Source: Bacillota bacterium (GTDB lineage: Bacteria; Bacillota; Clostridia; Peptostreptococcales; Anaerovoracaceae). From it: DNA of 7,729 bases. Below the pieces are notes generated by a model. That model saw only the letters and a program-made list of their open reading frames with translations. It did not search any database and was not told the DNA's origin. Of this stretch, positions 1 to 6,457 are shown piece after piece (positions within the stretch are counted from its first letter, which is position 1; each line of letters starts with the position of its first letter). A program made the translations under genes and the position numbers. Location of the stretch: NCBI GenBank assembly GCA_905372035.1, contig CAJPNN010000063.1:1-7729 (forward strand). The letters run 5' to 3'.

Positions 1-121
1 TTTTCATTTTTTTGTTTATTGTTCGCTTAATTTAATCTCCCAATTAAAATACACATAAATATTAAGCTCTTTCGCTTTTATCTTTTTAAAAATTTAAAAT
101 ACATAATTTCAACTTGATGAT
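1..121. other. AT-rich intergenic stretch, no gene seen
   Basis: I find no convincing coding frame on either strand. On the minus strand this would be the leader downstream of the promoter at 122-150. A minus-strand ATG occurs at 7-5, right at the edge, but no Shine-Dalgarno sequence sits at the proper distance, so I do not call a gene start. Confidence 0.5.
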
Positions 122-150
122 AATATACAAAGCATCAGTTTATAGTACAA
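122..150 (-). promoter_or_regulatory. Candidate sigma-A promoter facing left, out of the window
   Basis: On the minus strand, TTGTAC (150-145) and TATATT (127-122) are separated by exactly 17 bp. This fits a sigma-A promoter with a moderate -35 box and a good -10 box. It would transcribe toward base 1, so its gene lies beyond the window. It begins after the terminator of the ABC operon (175-228), which makes an independent unit plausible. In AT-rich DNA such matches also arise by chance. Confidence 0.4.
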
Positions 151-157
151 AACATCA
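126..157 (-). repeat. Pair of 12-bp direct repeats at 20-bp spacing over a promoter
   Basis: Read on the minus strand, TGATGTTTTGTA (157-146) and TGATGCTTTGTA (137-126) match at 11 of 12 positions. Their starts are 20 bp apart, about two helical turns, so a dimer could bind both on one DNA face. The first copy overlaps the -35 box and the second covers the spacer and touches the -10 box of the candidate promoter at 122-150. This layout suits a regulator binding site, but I do not recognise the motif. Confidence 0.4.
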
Positions 158-174
158 AAGTATTACGTAATTTT

Positions 175-228
175 AAAAAAATTAAGGAGAACACAATTGC
201 CATTCAGCGGATTATGCTCTCCTTAATT
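175..228 (-). terminator. Intrinsic terminator of the ABC exporter operon
   Basis: Arms 180-197 and 211-228 pair over 18 bp in the minus-strand RNA: 11 perfect A-U/G-C pairs at the base, then 7 more including two G-U pairs. The loop is 13 nt. The hairpin runs directly into a run of seven U (complement of 175-181). It starts about 54 nt after the stop codon of the last permease gene, the normal position for an operon terminator. Confidence 0.85.
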
Positions 229-281
229 ACATCCAATTTACTCCTATATAAAATTATTTGTCATCCTCTTCTGCCGAGTCT

Positions 282-1421
282 TCACGCCAATTTCTTTGTA
301 CTTCTGTTTCTAAGTAAAAGTATTGCTGCTGTCACAAAAATGCACATCATAAAAATTTGTACGCCGAAAAACAGTGCAGATGTCTCTATTGTAAAAGTGT
401 CTGCGGATATCAGATCACAAACTTTCCCGTACCAGTACATCGGAGATATCAACGCTATTTTTTGTACAAATCCCGGCAATAAATTCAGCGGCACAAATAC
501 TCCGGAAATAAACGCAAAACCGATTGATATTATGTTTGTAAGAACACTGTTCATAGCCTCACTCTTACTTATGACCGCCATAAGAAAAGCAATCCCTCCC
601 GCAGGGAGCATGTATAGAGCACTCGCCAATAAAAATTTCCTTCCGAATCCTACAAACAAAACATTTTTTACTCCGAACGAATATGCTGAAAGCACTGTGA
701 AAATCAGCCATATAATAAGCATAAATGCTATTGCTCCTAAAAATACTCTCAGGTTCACTTTAGCCGGACTTGTCGCCGATATGTTTATCCTCTGCACAAT
801 TTCACTTTCTCCAAAACGGCTTTGACCTATATAAATTCCGATCATCAGAATTGCCATCAGAATAAATGCCAACGGTTTATAATAGCTTGACATACTGTCT
901 CTCATTAATTTTTCCGCATTACTGTCATGGCTTACATATGAAATTCCGACATTCTCAGCAAGAATTTCCTTTGTTTTGTCAACAGGTTTTGCAATACCGA
1001 ACTCTTTAAGAATATTGTTTGTTTTCATATACTCCCGGATCTTTTGATTTATCATTACGGCTTCTCCGGTATCGTTATATGTGTAATAACTCATGTTTCC
1101 TTTACCGTCAATCCTTAAAACATAATGAACATAGCCATTAAGTAAACTTTCTGTAATCGTTTTTCTATCATTTTTAACTTTTACAGTTTTAAACGTGTCA
1201 TCAAGATATTTTTCAAGGCCCGAATACGTCGGATTTTCAGAAAAGTCATTTTGTACGGAAATCCTCGTTTTGCTGTTCACCTTATTCCCTATCGCCTTGT
1301 TCATATTCTGATCACTCGAATTAATATTGACAAGTGTAATAATCAAAAATACTATGATATATATCAGAACTCCGACAGATTTCTTTTTTAATATTTTTAA
1401 AAAGGATTTAAATACCGTCAT
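282..1421 (-). CDS. ABC-2 family exporter permease (second permease of the set)
   Basis: A 379-residue membrane subunit of an ABC-2 type exporter. The visible layout is one N-terminal membrane helix (about 16-33), a large hydrophilic, presumably extracytoplasmic domain (about 35-180), then a C-terminal block of five helices (about 182-199, 225-247, 264-284, 292-314, 350-370). The stretch near 307-330, with a glycine-rich helix followed by PLNLLPG and SPMYW, is typical of the ABC-2 membrane domain. The ATG start has a strong AGGAGG seven bases upstream. The gene overlaps the end of the preceding permease gene by 14 bp, which suggests translational coupling. It is the last gene of the operon and is followed by a strong terminator. 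The two permeases probably form a heterodimer with the ATPase at 2544-3476. The family covers drug, peptide, lipid and sodium exporters, and nothing seen decides the substrate. Confidence 0.88.
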   Translation of the reverse strand: MTVFKSFLKILKKKSVGVLIYIIVFLIITLVNINSSDQNMNKAIGNKVNSKTRISVQNDFSENPTYSGLEKYLDDTFKTVKVKNDRKTITESLLNGYVHYVLRIDGKGNMSYYTYNDTGEAVMINQKIREYMKTNNILKEFGIAKPVDKTKEILAENVGISYVSHDSNAEKLMRDSMSSYYKPLAFILMAILMIGIYIGQSRFGESEIVQRINISATSPAKVNLRVFLGAIAFMLIIWLIFTVLSAYSFGVKNVLFVGFGRKFLLASALYMLPAGGIAFLMAVISKSEAMNSVLTNIISIGFAFISGVFVPLNLLPGFVQKIALISPMYWYGKVCDLISADTFTIETSALFFGVQIFMMCIFVTAAILLLRNRSTKKLA

Positions 1422-2532
1422 AAGATTTCCTCCTTGCCAAAATTACCACAAAACATCCTGCCGCAACCGTTATTAACAAAACATTAAGTATTCCCGCAAA
1501 AAACATTTTATTATCATCATAAAGATAAAGGGATGTAAACATTCTCGTAACGACAGTTGCAGGATTTATATAGTTGACAAGCGGCGCTTTATTGCTTATC
1601 ATAGCAGGAATTCTTGAATTCATAAGTCCCGCAAGAAAACAGCTTGCAACATATGCCGTTGAAACTATGGAATACTTCATGTCCGCACTTCCCTTTATAA
1701 GCATCGTCAAAACTACTCCTATCACTATCGACATAATATTTCCCGCTATCAACCCTACAATTATATGTATCGGCGTTCCGCCGAATTCTATATCCAGGAT
1801 ACATCGCATATAAAAATATATGAGAATGGAAGTCACAGTTGATATGCATATATATGATGTCAATTTCGGAAATATCAGCTTGATCTTTTTCAACGGTCCT
1901 ATACAAAGACGTATGGCGGACATATACTGACCGTGAACATTCATACTCTCCATAAGACTCACTCCGAAAGATGATGCCCCGAGGCAAACCATCGCTAAAA
2001 GGCTATAAAAAAACGTCACTGTCGTGGATCTGCCTTTTAAATCATAAGCATTTCTTATCGGAACGGATTTTGATGCGATCTTTCCTATAATTGCCTGCAT
2101 TTGTCCTCTATTATCAGGGTTTTTCATAATCTCCGCAATAGTCTTAGATGAATGATACACTCCATTTATACTGTTATATAAAATATTTGTGCCGATGCTT
2201 TCTTTGTAAATCATGATTTCCGGCTTTTCAAGCATACCGGCGCCTTTAACATATCCCTGTATTTTTTCATCCTTGAGTGCCTTTTCGGGATTCTTAAAAT
2301 CTTTTATCTTAAAAACCGGCTTATCTCCATACCTGAACTCTTTCAAAATCATCTTATATTGCTGATTTTCTACAACTATGGGAATCGGTTTAAAAGTTTC
2401 GGCTTGCCCTATATTCTGAAAAACCACACCGAATATCGTCGCCAAAAAAAACGGGAATGCAATCAGCCAAAACGCGACATTTTTTTCCCGCAAGGTTTCA
2501 ATTAAACTGTAACGAAATAAAAATCCGAACAT
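1408..2532 (-). CDS. ABC-2 family exporter permease (first permease of the set)
   Basis: A 374-residue membrane subunit with the same plan as its downstream partner: helix 1 at about 19-38, a soluble presumably external domain at about 40-168, then helices near 171-194, 225-245, 256-279, 288-306 and 345-366. The motif INPATVVTRMF (about 322-332) is usual in ABC-2 permeases. I chose ATG at 2532 because CCCCT at 2541-2545 (AGGGG in the mRNA) lies 8 bases upstream. An in-frame GTG three codons earlier (2541) would overlap this ribosome binding site. The gap to the ATPase gene is only 11 bp, with the binding site touching the ATPase stop codon, and the 3' end overlaps the next permease gene. It is probably half of a heterodimeric membrane channel. 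Substrate unknown. Confidence 0.87.
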   Translation of the reverse strand: MFGFLFRYSLIETLREKNVAFWLIAFPFFLATIFGVVFQNIGQAETFKPIPIVVENQQYKMILKEFRYGDKPVFKIKDFKNPEKALKDEKIQGYVKGAGMLEKPEIMIYKESIGTNILYNSINGVYHSSKTIAEIMKNPDNRGQMQAIIGKIASKSVPIRNAYDLKGRSTTVTFFYSLLAMVCLGASSFGVSLMESMNVHGQYMSAIRLCIGPLKKIKLIFPKLTSYICISTVTSILIYFYMRCILDIEFGGTPIHIIVGLIAGNIMSIVIGVVLTMLIKGSADMKYSIVSTAYVASCFLAGLMNSRIPAMISNKAPLVNYINPATVVTRMFTSLYLYDDNKMFFAGILNVLLITVAAGCFVVILARRKSYDGI

Positions 2533-2540
2533 TTCAATCA

Positions 2541-2545
2541 CCCCT
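2541..2545 (-). promoter_or_regulatory. Ribosome binding site that decides the first permease start
   Basis: AGGGG on the minus strand, 8 bases before the ATG at 2532. It includes bases of the TAG stop of the ATPase gene (2546-2544), so the two genes are likely translationally coupled. The in-frame GTG at 2541 starts inside this site and is therefore unlikely to be used. Confidence 0.6.
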
Positions 2546-3476
2546 ATTCATCCCTAAGCTCTTTACCTGTAATCTCAAGAAATACGTCATTCAATGTAGG
2601 GCTCAGCATGTTCATCTTATTAAAGCTTATATTATTATTTTCAATATATGTGAGTATATGTGCAATAGCCATTCTGTCTTTTATATAAAATGTCGCCGTA
2701 TCCGCATTAACGCTTATCTTTGTTACTCCCGATATATTCTCAAGTACTTTAAGATTTTCTTTGCTCAGATCGACTCCTCCCAAAACGAGCTGTTCACCAA
2801 GTCCCACGCTCTTTATGAGGTGATATTTATCTCCCGTAACAAGAATTTTTCCCTTGTCCATTATCGAAATATTGTTACAAAGTTGCTCCACTTCTTCCAT
2901 ATAATGTGAAGTATATATAACGGTAGCACCATCTTCGTTCAATTTTCTTATTCCCTCTAATATTGAGTTTCTGCTCTGCGGATCCACTGCGACCGTCGGC
3001 TCGTCAAATATTAGAAGTTCCGGTTTATGAACTATTCCACATGCAAGATTCAATCTCCGTCTCAAACCCCCGCTCAATTTTTTCGGATACATCTTACGAA
3101 AATCCTGAAGACCCACAAATTCTATAGCTTCTTCTACATATTTTTTACGAAGCATTTTATCTTTAATATAAAGTCCACAAAAAAAATCGATATTTTCATA
3201 GACCCTAAGATCTTTGAATACCGATATATCTTGAGGAACATACCCGACTCTTGCCTTTAAGTCATATCTTGCCGGAGTCATTTCCTCATCAAATAATTTT
3301 ATTTTTCCCTCATCACATTTCAAAAGCGCTAAAATACAATTCAAAGTTGTCGTTTTTCCCGAACCGTTCGGCCCGAGCAAACCATATATCTCGCCTTTTT
3401 GCACTTCCATATTAAATCCGTCAAGGGCTACGATATCTCCATATTTTTTCGTAACATTCTTAACATCAACAATCAT
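2544..3476 (-). CDS. ABC exporter ATP-binding protein
   Basis: The 310-residue cytoplasmic ATPase that powers the two ABC-2 permeases encoded just downstream. All nucleotide-binding motifs are visible: Walker A GPNGSGKT (35-42), Q-loop at Q82, signature LSGGL (134-138), Walker B LLIFDEPT (154-161), D-loop VAVDP (162-166) and the switch histidine H191. The roughly 90 residues after the nucleotide-binding core are the variable C-terminal region common in DrrA/NatA-like exporter ATPases. The start is taken as ATG at 3476, because GAGGGG (3490-3485) lies 8 bases upstream. An in-frame GTG at 3485 lies within or against that site and would add only three residues. It begins about 97 bp after tRNA-Ala, and I see no terminator or strong promoter in that gap. 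Whether it exports a drug, peptide or lipid is not determinable here. Confidence 0.93.
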   Translation of the reverse strand: MIVDVKNVTKKYGDIVALDGFNMEVQKGEIYGLLGPNGSGKTTTLNCILALLKCDEGKIKLFDEEMTPARYDLKARVGYVPQDISVFKDLRVYENIDFFCGLYIKDKMLRKKYVEEAIEFVGLQDFRKMYPKKLSGGLRRRLNLACGIVHKPELLIFDEPTVAVDPQSRNSILEGIRKLNEDGATVIYTSHYMEEVEQLCNNISIMDKGKILVTGDKYHLIKSVGLGEQLVLGGVDLSKENLKVLENISGVTKISVNADTATFYIKDRMAIAHILTYIENNNISFNKMNMLSPTLNDVFLEITGKELRDE

Positions 3477-3484
3477 TATATACA

Positions 3485-3490
3485 CCCCTC
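3485..3490 (-). promoter_or_regulatory. Ribosome binding site that decides the ABC ATPase start
   Basis: GAGGGG on the minus strand, 8 bases before ATG at 3476. The in-frame GTG at 3485 overlaps its last base, so initiation there is unlikely. Confidence 0.6.
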
Positions 3491-3572
3491 ATATAAACCG
3501 TTGCAACATGCATAGACGACCTCGACATCTGTCTTCATAAGTTGCCAAGCGCCCGCATCATACAAGCTGATA

Positions 3573-3648
3573 TGGTGGAGATAGGCGGGTTCGAACCGCC
3601 GACCCCTTGACTGCCAGTCAAGTACTCTCCCAACTGAGCTATATCCCC
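3573..3648 (-). tRNA. tRNA-Ala, anticodon GGC
   Basis: A complete 76-nt cloverleaf is readable on the minus strand. The acceptor stem is GGGGATA with TATCTCC, the D arm GCTC...GAGT, the anticodon stem CTTGA/TCAAG around loop CTGGCAG, and the T arm GGCGG/CCGCC around TTCGAAC. The discriminator base is A and CCA is encoded. Positions 34-36 read GGC (bases 3615-3613), decoding alanine GCC/GCU codons. The acceptor stem contains the G3-U70 wobble pair, the classical alanine identity element, which confirms the assignment independently of the anticodon. The gene has its own promoter-like sequence at 3666-3694. A 61-codon open frame across it (3476-3661) is a by-product of the tRNA sequence and not a gene. 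Confidence 0.97.
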
Positions 3649-3665
3649 ACTTGCTTAACACGTTT

Positions 3666-3694
3666 ATTATGAAGGATTCATCTTACTTTGTCAA
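3666..3694 (-). promoter_or_regulatory. Promoter of tRNA-Ala, embedded in the end of the pump gene
   Basis: On the minus strand TTGACA (3694-3689) and CATAAT (3671-3666) are 17 bp apart: a perfect -35 box, ideal spacing and a -10 box with one mismatch. Transcription would start near 3659, about ten bases before the mature tRNA 5' end at 3648. The -35 box lies within the last codons of the P-type ATPase gene (stop at 3685-3683), so the promoter and the coding end share sequence. Confidence 0.75.
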
Positions 3695-5548
3695 TGCTCT
3701 CATAGAATTGAGTATAGCAATAACCGCTACTCCTACATCAGCGAAAACGGCTGCCCAAATATTTGCGATTCCAAGTGCTCCCAACACCATAATCACTCCT
3801 TTACAACCCAATGCAAATACTATATTCTCATTGACTATTCTAAGAGTTTTCTTACCTATTCTTATAGCCCCGGATATATTTTCAATATTATCATCCATAA
3901 TTATGACATCCGCAGCCTCTATAGCCGCATCGGAACCCATGCCTCCCATGGCTATCCCTACATCCGCTCTTGCAAGTACGGGTGTGTCATTTATTCCGTC
4001 TCCTACAAATGCGACTTTAAAATTATTCATCAAATCTTCCACTTTTTTAACTTTATCTTCCGGGAGCATTTTACTGTAAACCTGATCTATCCCGACCGTA
4101 TCGGCCACTTTTTTCGCAACTTCACTGCGATCCCCCGTAAGCATAACGGTATTTTTTACACCTTGGTTCTTAAGCTCTTTTATTGCACTCACAGCGTTTT
4201 CTTTTATTCTGTCTTCCAGTTCTATATAGCCTGCATATTCCATATCCACAGATACGTATACCCCTGTGATAAATATTTCATCAGGAACATTTATCCCATA
4301 TTTCGCCATGAGTCTCTTATTTCCGACCAATATATCTCCATCATGGGTTTTCGCATAGACGCCTAACCCTGACAATTCTTTCAGTTCCTCAGGTTTGTCA
4401 AACTCTTCATAAATATTTTTATTCTTCGCAAATGTCGCTATCGATTTTGAAATCGGATGGTTTGACCAAACCTCCGCCATCGCCGCAAAACGCAGAAGCT
4501 CATCTTCATCGTATTTTTCGGATACAATCTTTGATACGACAAAATCTCCGGTCGTCACAGTTCCCGTTTTATCAAAAGCGACCGCATCAATCTTTGACAA
4601 TTCCTCAAGGGCGTTTCCTCCTTTAACCAGTATCCCCTTTGAAGAGGCGTTCCCTATTCCCGCAAAAAAGCCCATGGGAATTGAAATCACAAGTGCACAC
4701 GGACATGATATTACAAGAAATATCAATGATCGTGATATCCAGGAAGCAAAAGTCCCGTGCCCCGTTATCGGCGGCACAAATGCCAGCAAAACGGCGGCAA
4801 CAACCACAAAAGGTGTGTAATATCTTGCAAACCTCGTTATAAAATTTTCTTTTTTAGCCTTTTTTTCTGTCGCATTCTCAACAAGTTCCAATATCTTTGC
4901 AGAAATTGAATCTCCTGCAAGCTTGACGGTTTCCACATAAATTGTTCCGCTCAAATTTATGCAACCGCTATATACTTTATCCCCTTTTCCTATATCTTTC
5001 GGATATGACTCTCCCGTTAACGGCGACGTATCGATTTCTGTAGCTCCGGATTTCACGACTCCGTCTAACGGTATCCGCTCTCCTGCTTTTACAACTATCA
5101 CACTTCCCACTTCAACCTCATCGGCGGCAATTTCTTTTATTTCGTCATCAATCACAATATTTGCACATTCAGGAGAAAGTTCCATAAGATTTTTTATCGA
5201 ATTTCTGGATTTTGCCACAGCACAATTCTGAAACAGTTCTCCTACCTGATAAAAAATCATAACAACAACCGCCTCGTGATACTCTCCTACACCGAATGCT
5301 CCGACAGTTGCCAAGGACATCAAAAAATTTTCGTCAAACAACTGTCCTCTGATTATATTTCCGGCAGCTTTTTTTAGAACATCCCCTCCGGCGACAAAAT
5401 ATGACGGCAAATATACAAGCAAAACAAATTTACCTATGTATTCTTCTAAATCAAATATATGCTCTAAAACAACGGCAATAATAAGAAGGAACGCTCCTAT
5501 CAATATCCTTATCAGCCACTTTTTTTGTTTTTTATTCAAACTTTTCAA
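3683..5548 (-). CDS. zntA: Zinc/cadmium-exporting P1B-2 P-type ATPase lacking a fused HMA domain
   Basis: A 621-residue inner-membrane ATPase that pumps Zn2+, Cd2+ or Pb2+ out of the cell. Key elements: actuator-domain TGES (178-181), membrane metal site CPC (282-284), phosphorylated D326 in DKTGT (326-330), nucleotide-domain HP (364-365) and GLG (394-396), TGD (471-473), and hinge GDGIND (516-521). K583 and D604 in the last two helices sit 21 residues apart, matching the conserved Lys and Asp of ZntA-type Zn/Cd pumps and arguing against a copper pump. The protein starts directly with the membrane region: the usual N-terminal HMA domain is absent and is encoded separately upstream. The start is TTG with GGGGG eight bases before it; no other suitable start lies near. 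It is the last gene of the sensor-led operon. The name zntA (or cadA) is by family; the true ion preference is inferred. Confidence 0.95.
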   Translation of the reverse strand: MKSLNKKQKKWLIRILIGAFLLIIAVVLEHIFDLEEYIGKFVLLVYLPSYFVAGGDVLKKAAGNIIRGQLFDENFLMSLATVGAFGVGEYHEAVVVMIFYQVGELFQNCAVAKSRNSIKNLMELSPECANIVIDDEIKEIAADEVEVGSVIVVKAGERIPLDGVVKSGATEIDTSPLTGESYPKDIGKGDKVYSGCINLSGTIYVETVKLAGDSISAKILELVENATEKKAKKENFITRFARYYTPFVVVAAVLLAFVPPITGHGTFASWISRSLIFLVISCPCALVISIPMGFFAGIGNASSKGILVKGGNALEELSKIDAVAFDKTGTVTTGDFVVSKIVSEKYDEDELLRFAAMAEVWSNHPISKSIATFAKNKNIYEEFDKPEELKELSGLGVYAKTHDGDILVGNKRLMAKYGINVPDEIFITGVYVSVDMEYAGYIELEDRIKENAVSAIKELKNQGVKNTVMLTGDRSEVAKKVADTVGIDQVYSKMLPEDKVKKVEDLMNNFKVAFVGDGINDTPVLARADVGIAMGGMGSDAAIEAADVIIMDDNIENISGAIRIGKKTLRIVNENIVFALGCKGVIMVLGALGIANIWAAVFADVGVAVIAILNSMRALTK

Positions 5549-5556
5549 AAGTCTTT

Positions 5557-5561
5557 CCCCC
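5557..5561 (-). promoter_or_regulatory. Ribosome binding site supporting the TTG start of the pump
   Basis: AAGGGGG on the minus strand (core GGGGG at 5561-5557) lies 8 bases before TTG at 5548. The first in-frame ATG after it is about 76 codons on, past the first two membrane helices, so TTG is the only sensible start. Confidence 0.65.
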
Positions 5562-5616
5562 TTATTCTCTTACCTGTATGATCTGTTTGCTATGCTACGC
5601 CTTTTTTCAGACCCAA

Positions 5617-5832
5617 TTATACAATTCTGCAATCCGGTTCTATTTTCTTGCATACATTTCTGACTTCTGTCATTATCTGATCGAATTTTTCATCATCGGC
5701 ATCAACCGTCAATTTCTGTGTCATAAAGCTTATCGTTGCCTTGCTCACTCCGTCGAGTTTATTTACTTCCGCTTCCATCTTTGCTGCACAATGAGCGCAA
5801 TCCAATTCTTCCATTTTAAATATCTTTTTCAT
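5617..5832 (-). CDS. Free-standing HMA domain metal-binding protein
   Basis: A 71-residue heavy-metal-associated (ferredoxin-like) domain. The metal-binding loop is LDCAHC (10-15), with C12 and C15 as ligands. An aspartate before the first cysteine is usual in Zn/Cd-type domains, while copper-type domains usually have MTCxxC. The ending KKIEPD resembles the point where such a domain normally runs into a ZntA pump. The protein is thus the missing N-terminal domain of the ATPase encoded 68 bp downstream, and probably binds the ion and regulates or feeds the pump in the cytoplasm. The ATG start lies 2 bp after the stop of a putative 42-codon ORF. A weak GGA/GGG-rich sequence upstream serves as the binding site, which hints at translational coupling. 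Confidence 0.9.
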   Translation of the reverse strand: MKKIFKMEELDCAHCAAKMEAEVNKLDGVSKATISFMTQKLTVDADDEKFDQIMTEVRNVCKKIEPDCRIV

Positions 5833-5834
5833 TT

Positions 5835-5963
5835 TTATAACCCGTTCCTTTCTTTATTATTATAATCATCAAATTCTTCCTGCTCTATAATTCTAAATTG
5901 TAACTTTACTTCTCGCTGAGCATCTCCCGGTTCCTTTAATTTTTTCCGTTTTATCTTTCTCAT
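5835..5963 (-). CDS. Putative 42-residue protein of unknown function in the metal operon
   Basis: An open frame of 42 codons from ATG at 5963 to TAA at 5837-5835, filling most of the 186-bp gap between the sensor and HMA genes. The product is highly charged: a basic N-terminus (MRKIKRKKLK), then an acidic region with EQEEFDDY near 27-34. There is no membrane segment, cysteine or histidine, so it is unlikely to bind metal directly. The stop lies only 2 bp before the HMA start, a spacing typical of coupled operon genes. Against it, no clear Shine-Dalgarno precedes the ATG, and in AT-rich DNA a 42-codon frame can occur by chance. I recognise no family. It could also be an untranslated spacer. 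Confidence 0.35.
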   Translation of the reverse strand: MRKIKRKKLKEPGDAQREVKLQFRIIEQEEFDDYNNKERNGL

Positions 5964-6018
5964 CTGTTTATGCGAATTTCACTGATCGGATCACGGCCAT
6001 TTTAATCTTCATTGCTTA

Positions 6019-6390
6019 CTACTCTTCAACATGTGCCATTCCCTGATTTATTATTGTTCTTACATGATCGTCACTGAGGGAATATATCACCGTTCTCCCT
6101 TCACGTCTGAATTTCACAAGCCTCGCCTGCTTTAAAAGCCTTAGCTGATGAGAAATTGCCGACTGTGTCATACTTAAAAGCTGTGCTATATCATAAACAC
6201 ACATTTCAGATTCAAACAAAACATAAAGTATCCTTATTCTCGTACTGTCTCCGAATATTTTGAAAAGCTCCGCCAAATCATAAAGTGTTTCTTCTTCCGG
6301 CATTTTGTCCTGAACGCTGTCTATAACATCCTGATGCACATGTATATACTCCACGTCATCTTTAATGTTTTCCTCCTGATCTTCAAGCAT
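6019..6390 (-). CDS. ArsR/SmtB-family zinc-type metal sensor repressor
   Basis: A 123-residue winged-helix repressor that should dimerise, bind the operator at 6428-6457, and release it when metal binds. The helix-turn-helix spans about 65-92 (with MTQSAISHQLRLLKQ near 74-88) and the wing about 93-104. The C-terminal helix carries the full alpha-5 zinc site pattern D-x-H-x10-H-x-x-E: D107, H109, H120 and E123, as in SmtB and close to CzrA. The alpha-3 site of CadC/ArsR types, usually CVC, reads CVY here (C64 only), so that cysteine site looks lost. Two more histidines lie at 17 and 19. The start is ATG with GGAGGT eight bases upstream. It heads the operon with the HMA protein and Zn/Cd pump and should autoregulate. 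Zinc as the main signal is inferred from the site. Confidence 0.93.
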   Translation of the reverse strand: MLEDQEENIKDDVEYIHVHQDVIDSVQDKMPEEETLYDLAELFKIFGDSTRIRILYVLFESEMCVYDIAQLLSMTQSAISHQLRLLKQARLVKFRREGRTVIYSLSDDHVRTIINQGMAHVEE

Positions 6391-6427
6391 AACTCCTCAC
6401 CTCCGTTTCATATTTTTATTCCATGTT

Positions 6428-6457
6428 TAAACATATGAGCATTTGTTCATATGTTTA
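6428..6457 (-). promoter_or_regulatory. Palindromic operator for the ArsR/SmtB sensor
   Basis: An inverted repeat of two 14-bp arms around a 2-bp centre: 6428-6441 and 6444-6457 match with one mismatch (13 of 14). The core reads ATATGA...TCATAT, in line with the 12-2-12 AT-rich operators known for SmtB/CzrA/CadC proteins. It begins at the last base of the -10 box and covers the expected transcription start, so bound repressor would block RNA polymerase. Confidence 0.85.

Noticed and set aside
5..7. Minus-strand ATG at the left edge as the start of a gene continuing out of the window
   Set aside because: Only two codons are visible and no ribosome binding site is at the correct distance.
214..825. 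Plus-strand open frame of 203 codons
   Set aside because: It lies wholly antisense to a permease gene with intact family features and has no ribosome binding site or recognisable domain; it is a shadow of the real gene.
2457..2909. Plus-strand frame of 150 codons across the ATPase/permease junction
   Set aside because: It is antisense to two well-supported genes, lacks a binding site and shows no family motif.
3476..3661. Minus-strand frame of 61 codons spanning the tRNA
   Set aside because: Most of its sequence is the translated tRNA-Ala gene; the tRNA cloverleaf is complete, so the frame is not a gene.
3651..4079. Plus-strand frame of 142 codons antisense to the P-type ATPase
   Set aside because: Its composition is explained by the reverse complement of the conserved ATPase hinge and last helices; no independent evidence.
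5983..5993. Short palindrome TGATC-C-GATCA between sensor and HMA genes
   Set aside because: Only 5-bp arms with a 1-bp centre, and unlike the sensor operator; likely chance.
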